The notes under the pieces are model-generated. The model was not told the DNA's origin. It saw only the letters and a program-made list of their open reading frames with translations, and made no database searches. Positions 1-6,364 of a stretch of DNA of 14,617 nucleotides are shown here, piece by piece (position 1 is the first letter of the stretch; each line of letters begins with the position of its first letter). The stretch spans positions 1-14,617 of the forward strand of contig JAFDCA010000056.1 of assembly GCA_019313025.1 (NCBI GenBank), written 5' to 3'. The translations under genes and the position numbers were made by a program. The DNA comes from Deltaproteobacteria bacterium (GTDB lineage Bacteria > Desulfobacterota > Desulfobacteria > Desulfobacterales > UBA11574).

Positions 1-129
1 ATGGATGTCCAGAAGAAGCATCCGGAGATGCAGATTACCGGACCGGCCAAGGAAAAATTTATGCGGCGCAGCGAATACGGCGTTGGGATGCTTTATGATC
101 AGCGATTGGCCGATATCTGCCAGGGTTAG
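1..129 (+). CDS. C-terminal end of an unidentified protein (partial)
   Basis: Frame 1 is open from the first base to a TAG at 127-129, giving 42 codons that end in GVGMLYDQRLADICQG. The window starts on an ATG, but no upstream sequence is available to judge a ribosome-binding site, so this is most likely the tail of a longer gene cut by the window edge. I do not recognise the family. It converges with murJ on the opposite strand across about 100 bp in which I see no convincing terminator. Confidence 0.4.
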   Translation: MDVQKKHPEMQITGPAKEKFMRRSEYGVGMLYDQRLADICQG

Positions 130-232
130 ACGAATACCGATGATTTAATGTGGGGTTCTTTTCCTGATTTGTCACGAAAAACAGTTGACCTTTTCAACCC
201 TCGAATCCTTGAATCCTTAGAAATAATACCGG

Positions 233-1807
233 TCATTTGCCGGCCAATTTTTTGATCTTCTCAAAGATGCGGTGCCTTAACGCCTTGATCTCCGTTACGC
301 CCAACATATTTCCGACCAATAAAAGGATAACGACAAACACCAGTGCCGTCAACATCGAAACCGTAAGGCTTCCACCCAGAGTGGTCGAATCGAAGCCCGA
401 TAGGACGGTTTTTTTGAACAATTCGAGAAACAACCCCAATGGGATACTCAACAGGATCGTTCGCAGATAAAACCGATACACCCTAAGGCTATCCTTATTT
501 TCACTCTTTTTGTTCCAGAGAACATATAACACGGCAACTTGAAAAATGGCTGAAAGTGAAATCGCCAGCGCAACCCCCCCGGCCTTCATCTTGAGCATTC
601 CCACCATGTATAGGGGAATACTCAATAAAACCGCCACGGTTCCGTATAATGCTGGAAAGAGCGTGTTCTGTATGGCATAATATCCTCGAACCACAATGGT
701 CTGTGCGGCAAAGGCGAAGGCTCCGATCATCAAAAAAACCAGCACCTGGGACGTTAAGGCCGTTGCGGCGGCATCAAATTGTCCCCGCTGAAACAAGATG
801 ACCACCGTTTCCTGCCTGAGAACAATAATCAAAACGGAAAACGGGACCACCAGGGCCAGATATCGGAGGGCATCATTGAGCAGTCGGTTCATATCATTTA
901 TTTTATTCTCGGCAGCCAGACGGGCCATAAATGGAAATGAAGCCATTCCCACCGCCTGTCCGAAAAAGCCTACGAGCATAAACATCGTCCTCAGGCCGTA
1001 ATTAAGAGCGGCAATGCTGCCTCGCGGCAGGTATGAACCGAAAAATCGGAATAAAAATTCCGTTGAAAAGCTCATGGTCAAACCGACCATCAAGGGAAGT
1101 GTCACCCGCAGATAGAGCCACAGATCCGGGTGCCTGACATCGAAATTTGTTGTAAACCGCATCCCGACCTTTTTTGCTCCCCAGACCTGGACCATGAAAT
1201 TTCCCATAAAGGCCCCGCCCAGAACTCCCCAGGAAAAACCTTCCATTCCGATCCGAGTGCCCAGCAGTACGCCTCCGCAAATAATTCCCAAATTATATAT
1301 CAGGGGAGACAGGGCCGGTATGAAAAATTTTTCCTTGGCGAACTGAACGGCCATCAGCATACCGCCGGAAAAAAAGAAAAACTGGGCCGGTATGATAATC
1401 CTTGTCATCCTGACGGCACGTTCGATGAGTATGGGATCATCAAGCCCGGGAGCGAGAATTTCCACGAACCCACGAGCAAAAATGCAGGCAATTAAAATCA
1501 ACAACAGCAGTACGCTGCCGAAGCCGGTGAGGATGAGTGAAAAAACCCGCCACCCCTCCTCTTCTTTATTTTGTACCAGATAGTGAGAAAAAATAGGAAT
1601 GAACGTCACCGAAAGAAACCCGCTGGCAACGATATGATTTAAAATTTCGGGGATGATAAAGGCGACTTGATAGGCATCGACGCCCCCGCTGATTCCCCCA
1701 ATATAGGCAATGACCTGCTCCCGGATAAGACCGGCAAGACGGCTTAAAAAAACCGACGTCATCATAATCAGCGAGGCCAACCCGACTTTTTTATACATGG
1801 ATGACAT
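233..1807 (-). CDS. murJ: Lipid II flippase MurJ (MviN family)
   Basis: This 524-residue, strongly hydrophobic protein matches the MurJ/MviN branch of the MOP exporter superfamily in length and in its N-terminal signature. MurJ flips lipid-linked peptidoglycan precursors (lipid II) across the inner membrane. The first transmembrane segment carries SRLAGLIRE, with Arg23 and Arg29 in the positions of the essential cavity arginines, followed by DAYQVAF with Asp44. The family usually has about 14 membrane helices, and hydrophobic segments recur to residue 510, ending in a basic tail. The start at 1807 has no clear Shine-Dalgarno sequence. A second ATG three codons in, at 1798, is an equally plausible start. 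It lies 181 bp downstream of the TPR gene on the same strand and may be co-transcribed with it. Nothing suggests damage or transfer. Confidence 0.93.
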   Translation of the reverse strand: MSSMYKKVGLASLIMMTSVFLSRLAGLIREQVIAYIGGISGGVDAYQVAFIIPEILNHIVASGFLSVTFIPIFSHYLVQNKEEEGWRVFSLILTGFGSVLLLLILIACIFARGFVEILAPGLDDPILIERAVRMTRIIIPAQFFFFSGGMLMAVQFAKEKFFIPALSPLIYNLGIICGGVLLGTRIGMEGFSWGVLGGAFMGNFMVQVWGAKKVGMRFTTNFDVRHPDLWLYLRVTLPLMVGLTMSFSTEFLFRFFGSYLPRGSIAALNYGLRTMFMLVGFFGQAVGMASFPFMARLAAENKINDMNRLLNDALRYLALVVPFSVLIIVLRQETVVILFQRGQFDAAATALTSQVLVFLMIGAFAFAAQTIVVRGYYAIQNTLFPALYGTVAVLLSIPLYMVGMLKMKAGGVALAISLSAIFQVAVLYVLWNKKSENKDSLRVYRFYLRTILLSIPLGLFLELFKKTVLSGFDSTTLGGSLTVSMLTALVFVVILLLVGNMLGVTEIKALRHRIFEKIKKLAGK

Positions 1808-1988
1808 AGCTTCGGGGATTGAAAAACTGAACGTTTCGTGCCCGGGATTTCACCGGGCCTTAGACCAATTTCGGTGTATATTTCGTTAGCAAAGCGTAAA
1901 TATGTTGCGGCCTGCTGCAGTTCTTTTGGTAACTCGTGTAACGGGAGATCATCAGAACATTTAGAAACATAATGCTTATATATCCATA

Positions 1989-2702
1989 TCAATCGTCTTT
2001 TTTGGGTGGTTTAAGCGTTAACCCAAAGATTAACACCATTCCGATGATAAGAATGAGAAATGGGGCGACATTTCTCATCTCTTGCGGGTTTAAACTTTTG
2101 AGAAAGTATCGCCGCCAGAGGGGAACTCTTGGGTCTATATCCCAGGCAGCATTGACATCGGCAATGGCGAGATCGTTCCGTCCAGTCTCCCTGAAGGCTT
2201 TTGCCCGGGTTCGATAGGCATCCGACTTGGTTCGCCCGTCTCCGATCAGAGCGATGGCGATGGTGGCATCATGTATTGTCTCCTCATATTTGCCACTTAA
2301 ACGATACGCTTCCGCCCGGTAGGCATATGCACTCATCATATCGGGTTCCATCTCAATAGCATGGTTGAATTTATCTATGGCCCTTTCATAAAACCCGCTT
2401 TTCAGGTAACCCATACCCAGCATTCTGTAGTCCTCGGCTTTTGGGGATGTAAGGCCGATATATGTCTGGAAATCCTGAATGAAATGGTCAAATTTCTCCT
2501 GAAAAAAATAAAGCGTTCCGCGTTTTTCGTATGCTTCTGCCAGCATTGGATTTATCTCCAAAGCCTTGGAAAAGTACTTGATCTTTGTGCTCGTTAGGGT
2601 GCTTTTAAGTCCAAGGTTAAAGTACTCCATGGCATTTTCGCCATGGACTGGAAGCGCCAACAGCATCAGTGACAACAGAAAACAGACACCTTTTATTTTC
2701 AT
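1989..2702 (-). CDS. Secreted, membrane-anchored TPR-repeat protein
   Basis: This 237-residue protein begins with a typical signal peptide (MKIK, hydrophobic stretch, cleavage near residues 21-24 around VHGENA). Tetratricopeptide repeats cover roughly residues 25-195. The clearest units are KYFSKALEINPMLAEAYEKR, YLKSGFYERAIDKFNHAIEM and the repeat after it with AYAYRAEAYRLSGKYEE. A single hydrophobic segment near the C-terminus (FLILIIGMVLIFGLTL) is followed by a lysine-rich end, so the repeats should face the periplasm and the tail the cytoplasm. TPR domains bind partner proteins; the partner is unknown. The start is supported by AAAGGT six bases upstream. It lies upstream of murJ on the same strand, so a link to envelope assembly is possible but only suggested by position. 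Confidence 0.75.
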   Translation of the reverse strand: MKIKGVCFLLSLMLLALPVHGENAMEYFNLGLKSTLTSTKIKYFSKALEINPMLAEAYEKRGTLYFFQEKFDHFIQDFQTYIGLTSPKAEDYRMLGMGYLKSGFYERAIDKFNHAIEMEPDMMSAYAYRAEAYRLSGKYEETIHDATIAIALIGDGRTKSDAYRTRAKAFRETGRNDLAIADVNAAWDIDPRVPLWRRYFLKSLNPQEMRNVAPFLILIIGMVLIFGLTLKPPKKDD

Positions 2703-3223
2703 GCGCTGACCTTTTTGTTCGTGTTATTTTTGAATCATAGCATATTTTGTTTAATAATCGTATACATTTTGATCGTCTATTTTTTATATTTTTTCCATTG
2801 CTGAAATATTCCATCCAACCGTCATTAGATCAAACGAAGGAGATCAGGGTGAAACGAAAGCGATTGGGTCCTTAAAAAAATGATTCAATGCGACACGATC
2901 CGAGGCTGGTTTATCTCAAGTACTGACGGTTGGAAAAGGACATCTTCGGGGACAGTGTTCATATTCAAATGAACGGCTCCGCGGCAAGCCGCGGAGCCGT
3001 TCATCAATTGGCGGGATTTTTGTTGACCATCTGACTCAGACCGGTGAAAAAAGGCGCCAAAAACCCGTTTCAGCCGAAAACCTATTCCCAAACTTCGGCT
3101 AACAAATCAGGCTATATATGCTCTCAAAGATCGGATATAATCCTATTTTTTAACAATATCAGCCACAATCATGTGTCAGAATCGTCTCAAAACGATCTAA
3201 AAACAATCTACCAGTTGAAATTA
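2703..3223. other. Non-coding interval of about 520 bp
   Basis: Both flanking genes are on the minus strand, so this interval holds the 3' region of the small secreted-protein gene and the 5' region of the TPR gene. The half next to the TPR gene (2720-2800) is AT-rich, with a TATGAT-like -10 on the minus strand at 2734-2739 but no good -35 partner. The only striking element is the perfect hairpin at 2969-3004. Short open frames here are not convincing as genes. Confidence 0.6.
2969..3004. repeat. Perfect 16-bp inverted repeat with 4-nt loop (REP-like hairpin)
   Basis: The arms ATGAACGGCTCCGCGG (2969-2984) and CCGCGGAGCCGTTCAT (2989-3004) are exact reverse complements around the loop CAAG. 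The element is much more GC-rich than the AT-rich DNA around it. No T-run follows directly on either strand, so it is not a canonical intrinsic terminator. It resembles a repetitive extragenic palindrome, but could still act as a transcript-end stabiliser for the gene at 3224-3517. Confidence 0.75.
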
Positions 3224-3517
3224 TCATTCTGCCTTGGGTTTGAAGGATTTTACATCAATAACTTTCACACCATCTTCTTCTTCTACGTCACCCGTTACTT
3301 CAACAACCTCTCCCATAAGTTTTAACACTTCGTCGCCCATCTCTGTATCGGCTATTTCATAGATAGTGCCGTCTTTGGTGACGATTTGATATTGGTCGTT
3401 GATCTCGCCCACAATGGTTACTGTTTTGGGTTCAGCGATTACCGGAGCTGAAAGAAACATTGAAAAAACAAATACCACTAAAAATACAATGGAAATCTTG
3501 GAAAAAAATTTTTTCAT
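3224..3517 (-). CDS. Small secreted protein of unknown function, possibly OB-fold
   Basis: This 97-residue protein has a clear signal peptide (MKKFFSK, hydrophobic core, cleavage after PVIA near residue 28), leaving a mature domain of about 69 residues that is predicted to be periplasmic. The mature part is acidic and rich in alternating valine and isoleucine (TVTIVGEINDQYQIV, then VVEVTGDVEEEDGVKVIDV), which looks like a small beta-barrel of the bacterial OB-fold kind. That assignment comes from pattern only, and I do not recognise a named family. The start has an excellent Shine-Dalgarno sequence, AAGGAG, eight bases upstream. A sigma-54 promoter sits about 55-70 bp upstream of the start codon, so expression is probably conditional and activator-dependent. 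A 25-codon frame overlaps the start codon as ATGA. Confidence 0.75.
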   Translation of the reverse strand: MKKFFSKISIVFLVVFVFSMFLSAPVIAEPKTVTIVGEINDQYQIVTKDGTIYEIADTEMGDEVLKLMGEVVEVTGDVEEEDGVKVIDVKSFKPKAE

Positions 3518-3591
3518 ACACCTATCTCCTTATGTTGGGGTTCATCTGCTGAAATACGATCACAGGGAAAAGCAAACTTTATGCCAAACAT
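3514..3591 (-). CDS. Possible 25-aa upstream ORF overlapping the secreted-protein gene
   Basis: On the minus strand an ATG at 3591 is preceded by a perfect AGGAGG (plus-strand 3596-3601) with four-base spacing. The frame runs 25 codons (starting MFGIKFAFPCDRIS) and stops in a TGA that overlaps the next gene's ATG as ATGA. This arrangement is typical of translational coupling. Against it, the sigma-54 promoter core (3571-3586) lies inside this frame, so a transcript from that promoter would lack its start. Both can be true only if another promoter lies further upstream. Confidence 0.25.
   Translation of the reverse strand: MFGIKFAFPCDRISADEPQHKEIGV
3571..3586 (-). promoter_or_regulatory. Sigma-54 (RpoN) -24/-12 promoter for the small secreted protein
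   Basis: The minus strand reads TGGCATAAAGTTTGCT. This matches the consensus TGGCAC-N5-TTGCW at all but one base and has the required GG-N10-GC spacing (GG at 3585-3584, GC at 3573-3572). The predicted transcript start is near 3560, giving a leader of about 43 nt before the ATG at 3517. Sigma-54 promoters need an enhancer-binding activator, whose site would lie in the interval up to about 4100. Confidence 0.7.
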
Positions 3592-4105
3592 ATAACCTCC
3601 TGAATTTACAATTTATATCCATAACGCGCCCCATTAACTGTAACAACAAATTCTGCTCGACAGGCAGAAGGAAAACGCATCAAAACCTTTTAAAGAAGAA
3701 AATAGCATGAATTTCGGTGTGTTAGCGGTTTCGTTTAATAAATTGATTATGGAGAATTACCATGTCCGATATGGCTGAAATCGGACGTCGTAATTCCTGT
3801 CTGTGACATTATAAACCAAGGAATTAATATGTCGCTCTGAATAAAGACGATGAGCAAAAACCGCAAGAAGCCTAAAGCCTTAATTTCGAAATCTATTAAC
3901 AATATAAAATCGAATCCAATTTGACATCCCGCCACTTAGTGTGGTTCAATGAAGATTCTCTTAATCGGGGTACCGGGGTGCTTCATTGCCGGTTGACCGT
4001 TAATTTCAAATGAAAACAAAATGTTTGTTTTTAGATAGGAACCTTAAGTTCCGAAATCAAATGGACAAAAGACCGATATTACATAATATTAAGCACTTAA
4101 TTGTT
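3592..4105. promoter_or_regulatory. Shared upstream region between two outward-facing sigma-54 promoters
   Basis: No gene of normal size lies here. Several inverted repeats could be activator or integration-host-factor sites: GTCCGAT/ATCGGAC (3764-3770, 3780-3786), TAATTCCT/AGGAATTA (3791-3798, 3819-3826), TTCAATGAA (3946-3954), TTTCAAATGAAA (4004-4015), AAAACAAA/TTTGTTTT (4013-4020, 4024-4031) and GGAAC/GTTCC (4038-4042, 4048-4052). A TTGACA at 3921 has no good -10 partner. Two tiny plus-strand frames are also present: 14 codons at 3762-3806 with a GGAG seven bases upstream, and a lysine-rich 24 codons at 3850-3924. Neither is convincing alone. Confidence 0.4.
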
Positions 4106-4121
4106 TGGCACGACAGTTGCT
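4106..4121 (+). promoter_or_regulatory. Sigma-54 (RpoN) -24/-12 promoter for the methyltransferase/ATP-grasp operon
   Basis: The sequence TGGCACGACAGTTGCT is an exact match to the consensus TGGCAC-N5-TTGCW, with GG at 4107-4108 and GC at 4119-4120 separated by ten bases. The predicted transcript start is near 4132, leaving a leader of about 208 nt. It faces the operon that starts at 4340 and points away from the matching promoter at 3571-3586. Confidence 0.85.
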
Positions 4122-4131
4122 AAAGGTTAAT

Positions 4132-4339
4132 ATCATTTAGCTTGTCGGAATGAGGCGGCGATCCAACGCAAGCGGGGTTGGCCCTTAAATCAATGAAAAC
4201 CGGCGAACTAAACAACAGGCTGGTCCCCAAAAAACAGGACAGGCAAGGTAAACCCTTATAGAAAGGCAATAGCCTGTGCGTTTGTTATGTTTTGTTCAAT
4301 TAGAAAAAATTTTGAAAAACGCTATATGAAAGGAGCGTC
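4132..4339 (+). promoter_or_regulatory. Long 5' leader with hairpin potential
   Basis: The stretch between the predicted sigma-54 start and the ATG at 4340 is unusually long. It can form CCAAC/GTTGG (4163-4167 with 4177-4181) and a longer-range ACAGGCT/AGCCTGT (4215-4221 with 4271-4277) enclosing GTCC/GGAC (4223-4226 with 4237-4240). It does not match any riboswitch consensus I know. It also contains short frames of 12 codons (4150-4188) and 22 codons (4193-4261) without good Shine-Dalgarno sequences. The last 50 bases are AT-rich and end in AAAGGAG, five bases before the start codon. Confidence 0.3.
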
Positions 4340-6343
4340 ATGAGACAATTAAAAAATGTGTCCGACAAAGCTGTAACGCGGGTAAAAAAATCGACGCATC
4401 AGGCAGTGGTATTAGGACCTGTAGATTCTCTTGAAGACTATGTTCAGGCGGATTGGTGGAGCAACATCTTCAACTCCCTTTACCTTAAAACCGATGCGGA
4501 TGTTGTTGAAGATCTAAACATTACGCGCAAAGAAGTCGATTTGTTTTCAAAAATTCTAAATTTAACAACGGATGATACGATCCTTGACTTATGTTGCGGT
4601 CAGGGTCGACACGCATTGGAAATCACCAAAAGAGGATTCAAGGTCGAAGGCTTGGATCGGTCACGCTTTCTGATTCAAAAAGCCAAGGCTTCGGCAAAAA
4701 AAGAGAATCTTAACGTTAAGTTCAAAGAAGGTGATGCCAGAAAACTTCCTTTTCCTCCTGACAGTTTCGAGGTTGTCATGATGCTTGGTAACAGTTTCGG
4801 GTATTTTGAAACCGTTCAGGACGACCTGAGGGTCATGAAAGAAATATTCAGGGTTTTGAAGCCATGGGGACGACTGCTTTTGGACGTAACGGATGGTGAG
4901 TACCTTAAAGAAAAGTTTAAAGCTCGTTCGTGGGAATGGATTAATAAAAAACTTTTCGTCTGCCGAGAGCGTTCTCTTTCCGCAGACCGGCAGCGTCTTA
5001 TTTCCCGGGAAGTAATAACAGACGTAACCAAAGGCGTCATCGCCGACCAGTTTTATGCCGAAAGACTTTACACCAAAGACGACCTATTAACACTTCTTAA
5101 AGAGGCAGGCTTTTCCGATGTGGCCATTCATGCTGAAATTGAGACGGATTCGGTGAGAAACCAGGATCTTGGAATGATGGAAAAACGGATTGTGATTACC
5201 GGAAAAGTCAAAAAGGAATGGACGCCGATCAAAAGAAGACTTCAAAAAGCAGCGAAGAAAAAAATCGCAGTGCTTTTCGGTGATCCCAACAAACCAGATC
5301 CGCTCAAACCTTGTGCGGTTTTCGACGACGATGATCTTTACACCATCGATCAATTGAAATCGGCACTGCATACCTTACAAGAGTACGATTTTATGTACCT
5401 CTCGAATCACAACACGATTATTCCGGATCTGAACAAACTTTCCGGAAAAGTCGATCTGGTCCTCAACCTATGCGACGAAGGATACAACAACGATCCCCGA
5501 AAGGAACTGCACATTCCGGCATTGTTGGAAATACTCGATCTCTCCTATACCGGCTCTTCTTCCCAGTGCCTTGCCTTTTGCTATGATAAATCGCTGGTAC
5601 GCGGTATCGCCAAAGAAATGGAAATCCCGGTTCCAGAGGCGTTTTTTATTGAACCGGATGACACTGCGTTCAATCTGCCGTTTTCTTTTCCCGTCATCGT
5701 CAAGCCCAATTTCGGGGACTCCAGCTTCGGCATCACCCAACAAAGCGTTGCTAACAACCACGAGCAATTGATCAATTCCATTTCTTTTATCCGAGAAAGA
5801 CTGGGATATGATAAGCCGATTCTGGTTGAAGAGCTTTTAACGGGAAAAGACCTTAGCGTGGGAATCATCGGAAATCCCCTGACATCGTATACGGTGTTGC
5901 CGGTAACCGAAGAGGATTACTCGGATGTCCCTGATGATCTGCCGCGTATTTGCGGATATGAGGCCAAATGGCTCCCGGACTCACCGTATTATAAAATAAA
6001 ATCTATTCCAGCGAAATTGGAGGAAACAACGGAAAAATTTATTGTAGAATGCTGTATGAAGTTGTTCGACCGACTGGAATGTCGGGATTACAGCCGATTT
6101 GACTGGAGGCTTGATGCCAATGGGACACCCAAACTCTTGGAAGTAAATCCCAATCCGGGCTGGTGTTGGGACGGACATTTGGCCAAAATGGCCAAATTCG
6201 GAGGGATGTCATATGCCGAAATGTTACAGGCGATTCTCCAGGCAGCTGAACAAAGGTTAGAATTTTCACGCGTATCCAGCACCGCGGCTTGTATTCAAAA
6301 CGGTGTGGCTGCTCAGCCCGTAGTATATATGCAAAAATCATAA
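4340..6343 (+). CDS. SAM methyltransferase / D-Ala-D-Ala-ligase-like ATP-grasp fusion
   Basis: This 667-residue protein joins two enzymes. Residues about 60-295 are a class I SAM-dependent methyltransferase: motif I is DLCCGQGR (83-90), a later acidic loop is GDARKLPF (131-138), and RVLKPWGRLLLDV (171-183) fits motif III. Residues about 305-645 are an ATP-grasp ligase of the D-alanine-D-alanine ligase type: VDLVLNLCDEGYNND (371-385), YTGSS (403-407), VIVKPNFGDSSFGI (452-465), VEELLTGKDLSVGII (496-510), and the Mg-ATP residues in RFDWR (Asp588) and EVNPNPG (Glu601, Asn603). The chain should ligate a carboxylate to an amine using ATP and methylate a substrate or product; neither substrate can be read from sequence. 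The start is fixed by AAAGGAG five bases upstream. It is the first gene after a sigma-54 promoter and precedes two peptide or amide hydrolases. No signal peptide, so cytoplasmic. The catalytic motifs look intact. Confidence 0.85.
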   Translation: MRQLKNVSDKAVTRVKKSTHQAVVLGPVDSLEDYVQADWWSNIFNSLYLKTDADVVEDLNITRKEVDLFSKILNLTTDDTILDLCCGQGRHALEITKRGFKVEGLDRSRFLIQKAKASAKKENLNVKFKEGDARKLPFPPDSFEVVMMLGNSFGYFETVQDDLRVMKEIFRVLKPWGRLLLDVTDGEYLKEKFKARSWEWINKKLFVCRERSLSADRQRLISREVITDVTKGVIADQFYAERLYTKDDLLTLLKEAGFSDVAIHAEIETDSVRNQDLGMMEKRIVITGKVKKEWTPIKRRLQKAAKKKIAVLFGDPNKPDPLKPCAVFDDDDLYTIDQLKSALHTLQEYDFMYLSNHNTIIPDLNKLSGKVDLVLNLCDEGYNNDPRKELHIPALLEILDLSYTGSSSQCLAFCYDKSLVRGIAKEMEIPVPEAFFIEPDDTAFNLPFSFPVIVKPNFGDSSFGITQQSVANNHEQLINSISFIRERLGYDKPILVEELLTGKDLSVGIIGNPLTSYTVLPVTEEDYSDVPDDLPRICGYEAKWLPDSPYYKIKSIPAKLEETTEKFIVECCMKLFDRLECRDYSRFDWRLDANGTPKLLEVNPNPGWCWDGHLAKMAKFGGMSYAEMLQAILQAAEQRLEFSRVSSTAACIQNGVAAQPVVYMQKS

Positions 6344-6364
6344 CTTCTCAACCAATTAAGGGCT

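Noticed and set aside
1768..1992. 74-codon minus-strand frame starting with TTG that overlaps the TPR gene's stop and runs into murJ
   Set aside because: It uses a rare start without a Shine-Dalgarno sequence, overlaps the murJ start by 40 bases and has no recognisable domain. The stop/start overlap is suggestive, but chance is likelier.
2969..3004. Reading the hairpin as an intrinsic terminator
   Set aside because: No T-run follows the stem on either strand, and it is 220 bp past the nearest upstream gene.
2885..3091. 68-codon minus-strand frame across the perfect hairpin
   Set aside because: The frame is carried partly by the palindrome itself, has no ribosome-binding site and no protein-like character.
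3921..3950. A sigma-70 promoter from TTGACA at 3921
   Set aside because: No acceptable -10 box occurs at 16-18 bp spacing.
4193..4261. The 22-codon frame as a precursor peptide modified by the ATP-grasp enzyme
   Set aside because: It has no ribosome-binding site, and the ligase domain is of the D-Ala-D-Ala type rather than the RimK-like type used on ribosomal peptides.
4132..4339. A c-di-GMP (GEMM) or cobalamin riboswitch in the leader
   Set aside because: A short AGCGGGGTT resembles part of GEMM, but the remaining conserved blocks of either class are missing.
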